A stretch of DNA of 64,000 nucleotides from Niastella sp. OAS944 (GCA_024809215.1 JANUBW010000001.1:1488001-1552000); one strand, 5' to 3'; counted from the stretch's first letter, positions 24,363 to 34,227 are shown. Numbers and translations are program-made. Notes: generated by a model not told the origin, from the sequence alone.

Positions 24363-25871
24363 CTAACTTTCAGCCAAAGCCGGCTCATTTACAGTTTCGG
24401 GTTTCAACTCGCCTTCCCATTTACTCACCACACTTGTTGCCAATGCGTTTCCTACTACATTGGTCATTGTACGGAACATATCGCAAAAATGATCGATCGG
24501 CAGTATTAACGCAATTCCCTCTGGTGGTATTTTAAACATGGCGCAAGTTGCTGTAACAACCACCAGTGAAGCACGCGGTACACCTGCAATTCCCTTACTG
24601 GTCAACATCAACACCAGCAACATCATTAACTGCGTACCCAAATCGAGCGGCACGTTGTATGCCTGCGCAATGGCCAAACTGGCAAAGGTCATGTACATCA
24701 TACTACCATCGAGATTGAAACTGTACCCCAACGGTAAAATGAATGAAACAATTTTGTCTTTACATCCAAAACGTTCCAGTTCTTCGGTAAGTTTTGGAAA
24801 AACCGCTTCACTACTGGTTGTGCTAAAAGCAACCAGCATGGGTGAAGCTATTCGCTTTATTAAATCTCCTACCCGTTTTCCCAAGATCAAATAGCCCACC
24901 GTTAACAACACTACCCACAACAACGCTATGCCTAATAAAAAGAACAATAAATATTTACCGTAAAAAATAAATACTTCCAACCCCTTGGTAGCGATCACCG
25001 CTGCAATTGCGCCAAAAACGCCTAAAGGCGCAAAGTTCATTACATAGCCCACCATTTTCAGGATCACATGAGCTACGGCATCCAATGCCTTTACCAATGT
25101 TTTGGCGTAATCGCCCAGGGCCGACATAGCCACTCCAAAAAAAATACTGAAGATAACGATCTGCAGTATTTCATTGGTAGCCATGGCTTCAATTACGCTT
25201 TTCGGGAATACGTGCTCCACGAATTTAGCCAGCGAAAACTCCTGTGTTTTACCAATGAGGTCTTTGGCCCCTGCCGCATCGGCATTTCCCAAATCAACCG
25301 CATGGCCCGGCTTTGCCAGGTTAACTATGAGCATACCAATAAGCAAACTTACCAATGAGGCAGAAATAAACCATAGTAATGCTTTACCGCCTACCCGGCC
25401 TACTGTTTTCAGGTCGCCCAGTTTGGCAATACCTACCACCAGTGTACAAAACACAAGCGGCGCTATAATCATTTGAACCAGTCGCAGGAAAATAGTAGTC
25501 AATAACTTAATATTATCGCTGAACGACTGTATGGTGGTGAAGGTGAGTGAACCATGTTTTGGACCTACCTCCACTTTATCGAGCGAATATTCATCCGCCA
25601 CTTTAAACTTCGAAACAGCATTGGCCACTACGATCCAGGTATTGGCAGCTACGGTTGTTTGACGAAAGGCCGCAGAATCTTTCACGACTTCTATTGGCTG
25701 AATGACCTTTTTCCCTGACAAAACCAGGGTGATCTCGTCTTTCCCTGTGAAATCTTTGGCAGGCGAATAGGTTATTCCGTTCCCTTTTCCTACCGTATGC
25801 ATCAGGTAACCCACAATAATACCCGCTGCCATAGCGATCAAAATATAGAGGGTGAGCCTGTTTTTCTTCAT
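24363..25871 (-). CDS. dicarboxylate/amino acid:cation symporter (DctA/GltP family)
   Basis: 502 aa. Sodium- or proton-coupled uptake of C4-dicarboxylates or glutamate/aspartate. Seen: A-F-S-T-T-S-S-E-A-V-F-P (HP1, serine-rich), Y-S-F-N-L-D-G-S-M-M-Y-M and G-V-P-R-A-S-L-V-V (HP2), I-D-H-F-C-D-M-F-R-T-M-T-N-V near the end. Residues about 25-110 form a long hydrophilic insert between TM1 and TM2, absent from ordinary DctA/GltP proteins, with a sequence like a secreted beta domain. The insert makes the protein about 80 residues longer than the family. Confidence 0.88.
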   Translation of the reverse strand: MKKNRLTLYILIAMAAGIIVGYLMHTVGKGNGITYSPAKDFTGKDEITLVLSGKKVIQPIEVVKDSAAFRQTTVAANTWIVVANAVSKFKVADEYSLDKVEVGPKHGSLTFTTIQSFSDNIKLLTTIFLRLVQMIIAPLVFCTLVVGIAKLGDLKTVGRVGGKALLWFISASLVSLLIGMLIVNLAKPGHAVDLGNADAAGAKDLIGKTQEFSLAKFVEHVFPKSVIEAMATNEILQIVIFSIFFGVAMSALGDYAKTLVKALDAVAHVILKMVGYVMNFAPLGVFGAIAAVIATKGLEVFIFYGKYLLFFLLGIALLWVVLLTVGYLILGKRVGDLIKRIASPMLVAFSTTSSEAVFPKLTEELERFGCKDKIVSFILPLGYSFNLDGSMMYMTFASLAIAQAYNVPLDLGTQLMMLLVLMLTSKGIAGVPRASLVVVTATCAMFKIPPEGIALILPIDHFCDMFRTMTNVVGNALATSVVSKWEGELKPETVNEPALAES

Positions 25872-26072
25872 GTAGTTCGGTTAAAAAGTAATAGGGTGCA
25901 ATATAATATTAAATGTATAAATCAATTTGTTAGATCATTTTATCTTTTGCCCCGCTTTCCGCCCACCATTTATAATAAGTTTTAGTTGGTAATTTTAATA
26001 AATCCTTATCTTTCCAACCTATACATGATTAAAGAAAAACTATTCATTCAAAAAAACTTCTAACTAGCTCTT

Positions 26073-27767
26073 ATGAGTTTATTTGTTAAAAAACCGCTGG
26101 ATTCATTATTAAATGAAGCAAAGGATAGCAGTGGACACTCTCTTAAGAAAACCCTGGGCGCCTGGTCGCTGATAGCCCTGGGTATTGGAGCCATCATTGG
26201 CGCCGGTCTTTTCTCTATCACTGGTGGCGCTGCCGCCAATCAGGCCGGTCCCGCCATTACAATCTCCTTCATTGTTGCTGCGCTGGGTTGTGCCTTTGCC
26301 GGTTTATGTTATGCAGAATTCTCATCTATGATCCCCGTTGCGGGAAGCGCTTATACATATTCATATGCTACCATGGGTGAATTTGTAGCATGGATCATTG
26401 GCTGGGACCTGGTGCTGGAATACGCCGTAGGTGCCGCCACTGTAAGTATCAGCTGGAGCCGCTACCTGGTAAAATTCCTTGCAGACTTTGATATTCATTT
26501 GCCTGTGGCCATAACAGCTGGCCCCTGGGATGGCGGCGTAATTAACGTTCCTGCCGTATTTGTCGTAATCTTAATGAGCCTGCTGCTGGTAAAAGGAACC
26601 AAAGAAAGCGCTACCATCAATGCTATCATTGTAGGCTTAAAAGTAACCGTTGTACTGATCTTTATTTTCATGGGTTGGAAGTATATCAACAACGCCAACT
26701 ACACTCCATATATTCCTGAAAACACCGGCAATTTTGGCGAGTTTGGTTTTAGTGGTATCATTCGGGCTGCCGCCATTGTGTTCTTTGCCTACATTGGGTT
26801 CGATGCGGTAAGTACCGCCGCCCAGGAAGCAAAGAACCCAAAGAAAGATATGCCCTGGGGTATTTTAGGTTCACTGGCCATTTGTACTATTTTATACATC
26901 CTGTTTGCACACGTAATGACCGGTGTAACCAACTACACCACGTTTAAAGGTCAGGATGGTATTGCCCCGGTAAAAGTAGCCATTGACCATATGGGTACCG
27001 CCGACGCCAATGGTGTTGTACATGCCGCTTATCCCTGGCTGAATAAGGCCATCGTATTAGCGATCCTTGCTGGTTATATGTCGGTGATACTGGTGATGTT
27101 AATGGGACAAAGCCGCGTTTTCTTCAGTATGAGTAAAGATGGTTTGATGCCTAAAGTATTCTCAGAAGTACACCCCAAATTCCGCACTCCGGCTAAAAAC
27201 AATTTGCTGTTCCTGATCTTTGTAAGCCTGTTTGCCGCCTTTGTACCAGCCCGCGTGGTAGGTGAAATGACAAGTATCGGAACCCTGTTTGCCTTCATAC
27301 TTGTATGTATTGGGGTAGTTATCATGCGTAAAACAATGCCGAATGCACCCCGCGCATTCAAAACGCCATTGGTGCCATTAGTACCATACCTTGGCGTTTT
27401 CACCTGTTTATTCATGATGGTGTTCTTACCGCTCGATACCTGGATAAGGTTGATCGTATGGATGATACTGGGCCTTGATATATACCTGGCTTATGGTGTA
27501 CGCCATAGCATATTATCTTCAAATAGCCCCGAAACCATACCCCAGGGTAATAAAGTGGGTGGTATTTCAGGATTAGTACTATCAATTGCATTGGCAATCA
27601 TTGCCTATTTGCATCACTCATTCACATTAAGTGACGCTGCAAAGAAACTGGCAGAGGGTGTTAAAACTGAAGATCTGCCAAATGACAATGGCATCTTCTA
27701 TTTTTCATTGGCGTTTGCAGTGCTCCATATTATCTTATTCGGGGCTAAAATGGCCAAAAAGAAGTAA
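26073..27767 (+). CDS. amino acid permease (APC superfamily, CAT-like)
   Basis: 564 aa, about 12-14 membrane segments. TM1 carries I-A-L-G-I-G-A-I-I-G-A-G-L-F and TM6 F-F-A-Y-I-G-F-D-A-V-S-T, the substrate-binding unwound regions of cationic amino acid transporter-type APC proteins. The long C-terminus with extra helices matches the CAT family. It takes up amino acids across the inner membrane, substrate unspecified. Monocistronic; a perfect palindromic terminator follows. Confidence 0.92.
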   Translation: MSLFVKKPLDSLLNEAKDSSGHSLKKTLGAWSLIALGIGAIIGAGLFSITGGAAANQAGPAITISFIVAALGCAFAGLCYAEFSSMIPVAGSAYTYSYATMGEFVAWIIGWDLVLEYAVGAATVSISWSRYLVKFLADFDIHLPVAITAGPWDGGVINVPAVFVVILMSLLLVKGTKESATINAIIVGLKVTVVLIFIFMGWKYINNANYTPYIPENTGNFGEFGFSGIIRAAAIVFFAYIGFDAVSTAAQEAKNPKKDMPWGILGSLAICTILYILFAHVMTGVTNYTTFKGQDGIAPVKVAIDHMGTADANGVVHAAYPWLNKAIVLAILAGYMSVILVMLMGQSRVFFSMSKDGLMPKVFSEVHPKFRTPAKNNLLFLIFVSLFAAFVPARVVGEMTSIGTLFAFILVCIGVVIMRKTMPNAPRAFKTPLVPLVPYLGVFTCLFMMVFLPLDTWIRLIVWMILGLDIYLAYGVRHSILSSNSPETIPQGNKVGGISGLVLSIALAIIAYLHHSFTLSDAAKKLAEGVKTEDLPNDNGIFYFSLAFAVLHIILFGAKMAKKK

Positions 27768-27787
27768 AATAAATAACTTCATATAAC

Positions 27788-27818
27788 AACCCCGACGGTA
27801 CCGTCGGGGTTTTGTTTT
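27788..27818 (+). terminator. perfect palindromic terminator after the permease
   Basis: AACCCCGACGGT and ACCGTCGGGGTT are adjacent, followed by TTGTTTTA. On the plus strand it is rho-independent. Confidence 0.85.
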
Positions 27819-27825
27819 ATTTTTG
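27818..27825 (+). promoter_or_regulatory. Bacteroidetes -7 box (TATTTTTG) for the YebC gene
   Basis: TAnnTTTG match 39 bp before the YebC start, at the end of the terminator T-run. Confidence 0.4.
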
Positions 27826-27864
27826 CAGCCCGAATAACTAACTAACAAACCATAAGACTATTAT

Positions 27865-28587
27865 ATGGGTCGAATATTTGAAGTACGTAAATCAACCATG
27901 TTTGCCCGGTGGGACCGGATGGCGAAACAGTTTAGCCGGATTGGAAAAGAAATTGCCATTGCTGTAAAAGCCGGTGGCCCCGACCCCAACACCAACCCGG
28001 CCCTGCGGCGTTGTATGCAAAACGCCAAAAGCGTAAACATGCCCAAGGACCGTGTAGAAGCGGCCATCAAACGTGCACAGGGTAAGGAAATGGAGAACTA
28101 TGAGGAGATCCTGTATGAAGGTTACGGCCCCAATGGCGTTGCCATTTTGGTTGAAACCGCTACCGATAACCACGTACGTACCGTAGCTAACGTAAAAGCT
28201 ATTTTCAATAAAGGCAATGGCTCGCTGGGTAACAGCGGCAGCGTAAGCTTTCAGTTCAAAAAAATGGGTGTGTTCAAATTAAAACCCGAAGGATTGAACC
28301 AGGATGACCTGGAACTGGAACTCATTGACGCCGGTTTGGAGGAAATGGGTGAAGGAACCGGTGAAAATGGCGAGAACGTACTGGTATTACGGGTGGCTTT
28401 CAATGATTTCGGCAGTATGCAGAAAGCACTGGAAGAAAGGAATATTACACCTATCAGCGCTGAGGTTGAATGGATCCCCGGCACCACTGTACAATTAGGC
28501 GAAGAAGCCGCACAGGAAGTACTGAAACTGGTTGATAAACTGGAGCAGGACGATGATGTGCAAAAGGTGTTTCACAATCTTCAATAA
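27865..28587 (+). CDS. YebC/PmpR-family protein
   Basis: 240 aa. Three-domain fold; N-terminal [14 protein letters not shown], then [12 protein letters not shown] and K-A-K... [10 protein letters not shown]. In other bacteria these act as transcription regulators or, as recently reported, resolve ribosomes stalled at polyproline. The N-terminal helix differs slightly from the usual A-G-H-S-K-W form, as in the Bacteroidota branch. Monocistronic with its own terminator. Confidence 0.93.
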   Translation: MGRIFEVRKSTMFARWDRMAKQFSRIGKEIAIAVKAGGPDPNTNPALRRCMQNAKSVNMPKDRVEAAIKRAQGKEMENYEEILYEGYGPNGVAILVETATDNHVRTVANVKAIFNKGNGSLGNSGSVSFQFKKMGVFKLKPEGLNQDDLELELIDAGLEEMGEGTGENGENVLVLRVAFNDFGSMQKALEERNITPISAEVEWIPGTTVQLGEEAAQEVLKLVDKLEQDDDVQKVFHNLQ

Positions 28588-28608
28588 GCAATTGGCAAAA
28601 ATACATTT

Positions 28609-28640
28609 AAAAGATCCCGCCATAAGCGGGATCTTTTATT
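28609..28640 (+). terminator. terminator after the YebC gene
   Basis: AAAAGATCCCGC, loop CATAA, GCGGGATCTTTT, then ATTTT. Confidence 0.9.
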
Positions 28641-28667
28641 TTAAACTGGCACGTAATTTTGTCCTCT

Positions 28668-29078
28668 ATGAGCAGTATGGGTTCAAAGTATATTGTTCTT
28701 TTTGATGGGGTGTGTAACCTGTGCAATGGTTCGGTTCAATTCATTTTGAAAAGAGACCGAAACAAGAAATTCCTTTTTGGATCGCTGCAGGGAAAAACCG
28801 GTCAGGAATACCTGCGTAAGTATCACCTGCCAACCGACCAGTTCCATTCTTTTATGCTAATTGAAGCAAATGTGTTGTATACGCGGTCAACCGCAGTATT
28901 GCGGGTGCTGAAACACCTTGGCCGTGGCTGGCAGTTCCTGTATGTGCTTATTTACCTGCCTCAGGTTTTACGCGACGGGTTGTATAAATTAATTGCCAGT
29001 AACCGGTACAGGTTGTTCGGGAAGAAAGATGTTTGCAGAGTACCAACCGTTGAGGAAAGGGAAAGGTTTTTAGAATGA
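28668..29078 (+). CDS. DCC-family thiol-disulfide oxidoreductase (DUF393)
   Basis: 136 aa from the ATG at 28668; another ATG three codons later is equally possible and an upstream TTG is less likely. The F-D-G-V-C-N-L-C-N-G motif near the N-terminus is the DCC signature with a C-x2-C pair, and F-G-S-L-Q-G follows. The family is predicted to be redox-active but its function is unknown. A membrane-leaning C-terminal half (L-L-K-H-L-G-R-G-W-Q-F-L-Y) is typical. Confidence 0.88.
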   Translation: MSSMGSKYIVLFDGVCNLCNGSVQFILKRDRNKKFLFGSLQGKTGQEYLRKYHLPTDQFHSFMLIEANVLYTRSTAVLRVLKHLGRGWQFLYVLIYLPQVLRDGLYKLIASNRYRLFGKKDVCRVPTVEERERFLE

Positions 29079-29099
29079 TCTTGACTGGTGGTTGCTTTT

Positions 29100-29395
29100 T
29101 GGTTCTAAGTGGCGGCGGCAATCGTGAATCGGCAATCGGCAATGGCTCGCGAATGTGCGGCCTCGCTATCGTGAAACGGCAAACATGAAATAAAATACAG
29201 CTTTAAGCTTTAAGCTATAAGCGAATACAGAATACAGTTGAAAGCCCAAAGCTAAAAGCCTAAAGCAAATACAGAATACAGCTACGCGCCCCCACACCTA
29301 AGAACTAAGAACTGAAAACTAAGAACTGTATTCCCTTTATCAACTTTATCACCTCCATCACCTTTTCAACTCCCCAGTTAACTCGTCAACTCATC
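29100..29395. repeat. composite of four reiterated-word repeat families
   Basis: The 299-bp gap holds, in order: AATCGTGAATCGGCAATCGG words; TTTAAGCTTTAAGCTATAAG and AAAGCTAAAAGCCTAAAGC with GAATACAGAATACAG; CTAAGAACTAAGAACTG; and CTTTATCACCTCCATCACC with GTTAACTCGTCAACTC. The third set has an opposing ACTGTATTC. No gene seen. Confidence 0.6.
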
Positions 29396-29677
29396 CTTCC
29401 GTATCCCCTCCTCTATCTCTCTTTGAATAATACCCTTGAACTTTTTTTCATTGCCCGACCAGGTAAGTACGGTGTATATTATTGAAACAAGAAAGCTTAC
29501 CGGAATGGTTATCCAAATGAGCTTGCTAAAAGCGCCGAATAAAGAGGTCAGAAAAGAAAGCACCAGAACCGCAGGGAAACTTCCAATGATAATATACAGC
29601 AGGTAATATTTTACCTTGCCGCCCTGGCGCTGTTCTTCCCAACTTTTCACAAATCGTTTTTCAGAAGCTGTGAGCAC
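29378..29677 (-). CDS. small two-helix membrane protein, unknown
   Basis: 99 aa from a GTG at 29677. Two membrane segments (about 24-46 and 52-70) sit between charged ends (S-W-E-E-Q-R-Q-G-G-K and K-K-F-K-G-I-I-Q-R-E-I-E-E-G). It lies 11 bp downstream of the PhzF gene in the same orientation, so probably co-transcribed. No family recognised. The GTG start is chosen because no ATG gives the first helix. Confidence 0.6.
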   Translation of the reverse strand: MLTASEKRFVKSWEEQRQGGKVKYYLLYIIIGSFPAVLVLSFLTSLFGAFSKLIWITIPVSFLVSIIYTVLTWSGNEKKFKGIIQREIEEGIRKDELTS

Positions 29678-29688
29678 TATTAATATTT

Positions 29689-30480
29689 TTATAAGTCAAT
29701 TTCACCTTTCATAAAGAACACACACTGGCCGGCCATTGTTACGCGGTCGCCCAGGTATTCGCACCACAGTTCACCTTCGCGTTTCGAAAGCTGGCGGGCA
29801 AATAAGGTTTTCTTGCCCAGCTTTTCGGCCCAATATGGTATTAATTGCGAGTGTGCAGAACCGGTTACCGGGTCCTCATTCACGCCTACCGTTGGAGCAA
29901 AGAACCGTGATACAAAATCGGCCTTACTTCCTTTTGCGGTAAGGATCACTTTATGCCCCAGCGCTTTCAGCAAGGTAAAATCGGGTTGGCAATGTTGTAC
30001 AATGCTTTCATCGGCCACTTCAACCAGGTAATCGCGATATTTAGAAACACTGGTAATGGCAATATTTCCCAATGCAGTAGCTAACTCAGCAGGGTATGAA
30101 GTTAATGGTTCTGGTTTCCAGGCAGGAAAATCCATGCTGATCTTATCAAAGCTTTTGGTTACTACCAGTATGCCGCTTTTCGATTGAAAACGAATGGCCG
30201 GGTAACCATACCCCATTACATGGAACAGTACAAAGGCCGAAGCCAGGGTAGCATGTCCGCACAAATTGATCTCCGATTCCGGTGTAAACCAACGGATCTC
30301 GTAATCGGCATCAGGTTTTGTTGAGGGTACAAAGAAAACAGTTTCACTAAGGTTATTTTCCATAGCCAGCCGCTGCATAAGGCTTTCACTGATCCATTGA
30401 TCGAGTGGAATAACGGCCGCGGGATTACCTCCGAACAGATGGTTGGTAAATGCATCAACCTGATACAAATGTAGCTTCAC
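29689..30480 (-). CDS. PhzF-family isomerase/epimerase-like protein
   Basis: 263 aa. Two-domain diaminopimelate-epimerase fold with the N-terminal Y-Q-V-D-A-F-T and F-G-G-N-P-A-A-V, catalytic Glu46 in N-N-L-S-E-T, C-G-H-A-T-L-A-S-A, and D-P-V-T-G-S-A-H near the C-terminus. These are the PhzF signatures. No other phenazine genes are nearby, so it is a housekeeping-type paralogue of unknown substrate. Confidence 0.9.
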   Translation of the reverse strand: MKLHLYQVDAFTNHLFGGNPAAVIPLDQWISESLMQRLAMENNLSETVFFVPSTKPDADYEIRWFTPESEINLCGHATLASAFVLFHVMGYGYPAIRFQSKSGILVVTKSFDKISMDFPAWKPEPLTSYPAELATALGNIAITSVSKYRDYLVEVADESIVQHCQPDFTLLKALGHKVILTAKGSKADFVSRFFAPTVGVNEDPVTGSAHSQLIPYWAEKLGKKTLFARQLSKREGELWCEYLGDRVTMAGQCVFFMKGEIDL

Positions 30481-30617
30481 AGGTATTGTTTTGGGGTTTT
30501 ATAGTTCCAAATGGGCGCTTAGCTCATAGTTATCGTTCTACGATCTAAGTTATAAGTTCTTATTATTAAGTTTTACGTTCGTTTGTTAAGATTTTGTTTT
30601 CAGCAATGATTGCTGAA

Positions 30618-33011
30618 TTACTCATTCATCATCTCTTGTATCACATCAACGATCTGCTCTACATTCGGTTTGCTAAAGTAATCGCCATCGCTGCCGTAGC
30701 TGGGCCTGTGGGCCTGGCCGGTAATGGTGCGGGGTGAAACATCGAGCCAGCGGTAACCGCCCTGCTCTTCCAACACCTTATTATACATATAACCAGCCGC
30801 GCCACCAGGCACATCTTCATCAACAAAAATTATTCGGTTGGTCTTTTTTAATGAATCGAGTATAAGATGATTGACATCGAAAGGCAACAGCGTTTGTACG
30901 TCAACGATCTCACAGCTGATATCAGCTTTTTCCAAAATAGCTGCCGCTTCACTAATAATGCGCAACACGCTGCCATAAGAAACAATGGTAATATCGGTGC
31001 CTTCGCGTATTACTTCAGGTACACCCAATGCCACTTTATAATCAACCAGGTTGCTTGGCAATTTCTCTTTTAACCGGTAACCATTCAAACATTCTACCAC
31101 CACACCAGGGTCGTTACCATGTAACAAAGTATTATACATACCAGCTGCCTGCACCATGTTACGCGGCACACAAATATGCATACCCCGCAATGAATGCAAC
31201 ATCATACCCATGGGTGAACCGCTGTGCCAAATGCCTTCGAGGCGGTGACCGCGTGTACGTACAATAATGGGGCATGCCTGCCGTCCCTTGGTACGCCAGT
31301 ACAACGTTGAGGCATTGTCGCTCAACTGTTGCAGACCGTATAACATATAATCGATGTACTGAATTTCGGCAATGGGGCGTAAGCCGCGGTATGACATACC
31401 TATAGCCTGTCCAATTATGGTGAGCTCACGAATAGATGTATCGAAAATGCGGTTCTCGCCATATTTGTTTTGCAAACCGGCAAAGCCCTGGTTCACATCA
31501 CCGATCTTGCCTACATCTTCACCAAAGGCCAGTACCTTCGGATTGCTGGCAAACAGATCATCAAAATAGTGGTTCAGTATTTCGTAGCCGTTCATCATGG
31601 GCGCATCACTTGCAAATTGCAATGGCGTGGTGCGTACATGCATGGGGCTTTTCGGACTTTCATCGTAGAGATAGCTGCCGTAATTTTTATACCCTTCCTT
31701 ACGCAGTTGTTTTATCATTTCTTTTGCGTCGCCAATCAGGTGCGAGTTTCCTGCAGCCTGAATAGCTTTGTGTAAAGCAACGATCACATCTTTGTATAAA
31801 GGCTCACGATTGCTGGTCAGTACATTTTTGGCAGCAGTAATTTCGCCGGTAGTATCGGCGCCGTGGGCAATGAGAGCGTCGAGCACTTCTACACATTTAC
31901 GTACCTGTTGCTTAATGGGTAAAACGAATTTATCCCAGGCTCTTTGTTTGCTTTCACGCACCATTTCCTTGGCCCTTACTTCAATATCTTCCAGCTCTTC
32001 TTCACTGGCCAGGGTATTTTCGAGTATCCATTCACGCATTTTTTTATTACCATCCCATTCGCGCTCCCATGCAAGGCGCTCGGGCGATTTATACCGCTCG
32101 TGACTGCCCGAAGTGGAATGACCCTGCGGTTGCGTTACTTCTTCTACATGGAATAAAGCAGGTATATGTGTTTCGCGCATGCGTTTAATAGCAGACTCAA
32201 ACACTTCACACATGCCGGCATAATCCCAGGCCTTAACTTTATATATATCAAAACCGTTGGTATTTTCTTTCTTCTGCATGCCGCGCATGGCCTCAGAAAT
32301 AGAACCTTTAATGGTTTGTACACGGCGGGGAACCGAAATACCATACCCATCGTCCCATACAAAAACAGCTAGGGGTATTTGCAACACACCGGCAGCATTG
32401 AGCGCTTCCCAAAAGTGCCCTTCAGAGGTAGAAGCGTCGCCGATAGTACAAAAACAAACTTCGTTACCGTTGTTGCTCAGGTGATCTAAATGCTTTAACG
32501 CATCGGAATGGCGAAACAGTTTTGACGCCAGGGCCATACCTAAAGCACGAGGCATTTGTCCGGCCGTAGGCGCCAGCCCTGCAGCAATGGTTTTACGGTT
32601 CACCAGATCGAGCCACTCGCCTTGTGCATCTACAACAGCAGTAGCAAAATGCGAGTTCATATTACGGCCACCGCTATGTGGATCGTTTGCAGTATCGGAA
32701 TCGGCATACAATTGTGAAAAGAATTGTTCAACCGTAGCCTGGTTTGAGGCAAAAGCAATTGTTTGATCGCGATAGTAACCCGACAAAAAATCGCCGGGCT
32801 GGAAAAATTTGGCAAGGGCGATTTGCGCCACCTCTTTGCCATCACCAAAAATGCCAAACTTGGCTTTACCGGTGAGGACTTCTTTACGCCCCAGTAAACT
32901 GGCCTCCCGGCTTTCGCAAGCCAGGCGGTAATCTTTTAGTACCTCTTCGCGAAATTTATCGAAAGACAGCTTCTCGCCGGCAAGCGATTGATTGTGAGTG
33001 CTATTTTCCAT
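30618..33011 (-). CDS. 2-oxoacid dehydrogenase E1, fused alpha and beta subunits
   Basis: 797 aa. The N-terminal half (about 20-370) is the thiamine-diphosphate E1 alpha subunit, with G-D-A-S-T-S-E-G-H-F-W-E-A-L-N; the C-terminal half (about 460-790) is the E1 beta subunit, with F-G-E-D-V-G and P-G-G-A-A-G-Y-M. The fused order is usual in Bacteroidota for branched-chain 2-oxoacid dehydrogenase. It decarboxylates the acid and transfers the acyl group to E2 lipoate; E2 and E3 are not in this window. Substrate is therefore inferred. Confidence 0.92.
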   Translation of the reverse strand: MENSTHNQSLAGEKLSFDKFREEVLKDYRLACESREASLLGRKEVLTGKAKFGIFGDGKEVAQIALAKFFQPGDFLSGYYRDQTIAFASNQATVEQFFSQLYADSDTANDPHSGGRNMNSHFATAVVDAQGEWLDLVNRKTIAAGLAPTAGQMPRALGMALASKLFRHSDALKHLDHLSNNGNEVCFCTIGDASTSEGHFWEALNAAGVLQIPLAVFVWDDGYGISVPRRVQTIKGSISEAMRGMQKKENTNGFDIYKVKAWDYAGMCEVFESAIKRMRETHIPALFHVEEVTQPQGHSTSGSHERYKSPERLAWEREWDGNKKMREWILENTLASEEELEDIEVRAKEMVRESKQRAWDKFVLPIKQQVRKCVEVLDALIAHGADTTGEITAAKNVLTSNREPLYKDVIVALHKAIQAAGNSHLIGDAKEMIKQLRKEGYKNYGSYLYDESPKSPMHVRTTPLQFASDAPMMNGYEILNHYFDDLFASNPKVLAFGEDVGKIGDVNQGFAGLQNKYGENRIFDTSIRELTIIGQAIGMSYRGLRPIAEIQYIDYMLYGLQQLSDNASTLYWRTKGRQACPIIVRTRGHRLEGIWHSGSPMGMMLHSLRGMHICVPRNMVQAAGMYNTLLHGNDPGVVVECLNGYRLKEKLPSNLVDYKVALGVPEVIREGTDITIVSYGSVLRIISEAAAILEKADISCEIVDVQTLLPFDVNHLILDSLKKTNRIIFVDEDVPGGAAGYMYNKVLEEQGGYRWLDVSPRTITGQAHRPSYGSDGDYFSKPNVEQIVDVIQEMMNE

Positions 33012-33015
33012 GCGA

Positions 33016-33023
33016 CAAAAATA
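33016..33023 (-). promoter_or_regulatory. -7 box (TATTTTTG) abutting the E1 start codon
   Basis: Read on the minus strand, TATTTTTG ends 4 bp before the ATG at 33011. A perfect TAnnTTTG match; the transcript would be close to leaderless. Confidence 0.4.
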
Positions 33024-33238
33024 TTAATATTCACGCCAATTTGCGGGGGTGTTAAAAAATTGTCATTAGCCCCCAAATTAATTGGCTTTTAGGCCGTTAA
33101 AAATGTAATTTTGAACAAGTTAGGTTATTATATGTTATTCCCATCAATATGTTTTGTGACTAGTTTTTAGATAAGAAATTCGGGAGATATTATGTAGCTT
33201 AGCTGTAGATAACCCAAAATCTTAAAATTTTGTACGAT

Positions 33239-33688
33239 ATGAAAAAGTTATTATTTCTGGCCTGCTTTGGAGCCTTCGGGTTCGCGTTGCAAGCCCAAAC
33301 AACTGCAAATACCACTACTGCTAAAGCGCCAGAGGTATTGCAGCTAAAGGAAACTTCTTACAATTTCGGAAAAATTCAACAGGGACGGCCTGTAACCCAT
33401 AATTTTGAGATCGTAAATATTGGTAAAGAACCATTGATGCTCGATAACGTTCAGGCATCATGCGGTTGTACCACACCAGAATGGAGCAAAGAAGCCATTC
33501 AACCTGGCGCTTCTACAACCATCAAGGTTGGTTACAATGCTGCAGCTGAAGGTGACTTTAACAAAACTATTACTATACATTATAATAGTGTACAAGTGAA
33601 AACAATGAACATTTCGGGTTCAGTTTTTAAAGCGCCTACAACCTCTGCACCTGCTAATGCGTCTTTATCAATATTGAAAAACAACTAA
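33239..33688 (+). CDS. DUF1573 secreted protein, copy 1
   Basis: 149 aa from the ATG at 33239; the TTG nine bases upstream is less likely. Signal peptide to about A-L-Q-A-Q (20-22), then one DUF1573 domain, an Ig-like ASH/Hydin-type fold, with H-N-F-E-I-V-N-I-G and the conserved A-S-C-G-C-T-T-P. Function unknown. A paralogue follows 14 bp downstream. Confidence 0.88.
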   Translation: MKKLLFLACFGAFGFALQAQTTANTTTAKAPEVLQLKETSYNFGKIQQGRPVTHNFEIVNIGKEPLMLDNVQASCGCTTPEWSKEAIQPGASTTIKVGYNAAAEGDFNKTITIHYNSVQVKTMNISGSVFKAPTTSAPANASLSILKNN

Positions 33689-33702
33689 AAAAACATAAAC
33701 AC

Positions 33703-34158
33703 ATGAAAAGTTTTGTACTAGCCATTGCAGCGTTGTTCGTGACAACCGGAATATTCGCCCAAACAGCTCAAACAACTCCAGCTGCAACCGTTAAAAAGGC
33801 CGACAGCTTTGTTAAATTTAAAGATGTAGCACACGATTTTGGAAAGATCAAACAAAATTCACCTGTTACATACAACTTCGTATTCACCAACATTACCGAT
33901 AAACCCGTAGTTATTGAATCAGCTACTGCTTCTTGCGGTTGCACAACTCCAGTTAAGCCTGAAGCTCCTGTTGCAAAAGGTAAAGAAGACAAGATCACTG
34001 CTGGTTTCAATGCGGCGGCCGCCGGCCCCTTTAATAAAACCATATATGTAAAAGTAGCCGGGGTAGATCAACCTATGGAATTGAAAATTACTGGTGAAGT
34101 GCTGAATGCAGAGGAATACGCCAAATTTGAGCAAACAAAAAGCAACAAAAAAGGATAG
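33703..34158 (+). CDS. DUF1573 secreted protein, copy 2
   Basis: 151 aa. Signal peptide ending F-A-Q-T (20-22), then the DUF1573 domain with Y-N-F-V-F-T-N and A-S-C-G-C-T-T-P. Shares the motif order of copy 1, so the two arose by tandem duplication and are co-transcribed. A GNRA-loop terminator follows. Confidence 0.88.
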   Translation: MKSFVLAIAALFVTTGIFAQTAQTTPAATVKKADSFVKFKDVAHDFGKIKQNSPVTYNFVFTNITDKPVVIESATASCGCTTPVKPEAPVAKGKEDKITAGFNAAAAGPFNKTIYVKVAGVDQPMELKITGEVLNAEEYAKFEQTKSNKKG

Positions 34159-34195
34159 TCCTCCACACAAAAAGTAATAATCAATCAAGATACGG

Positions 34196-34227
34196 TCCTC
34201 ACGGCGAAAGCTGTGAGGATTTTTTTT
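34196..34227 (+). terminator. terminator after the DUF1573 pair
   Basis: TCCTCACGGC, loop GAAA, GCTGTGAGGA, then eight T. Confidence 0.92.

Noticed and set aside
29689-30480. Phenazine biosynthesis cluster
   Set aside because: Only a PhzF-type protein is present; such paralogues are common without phenazines.
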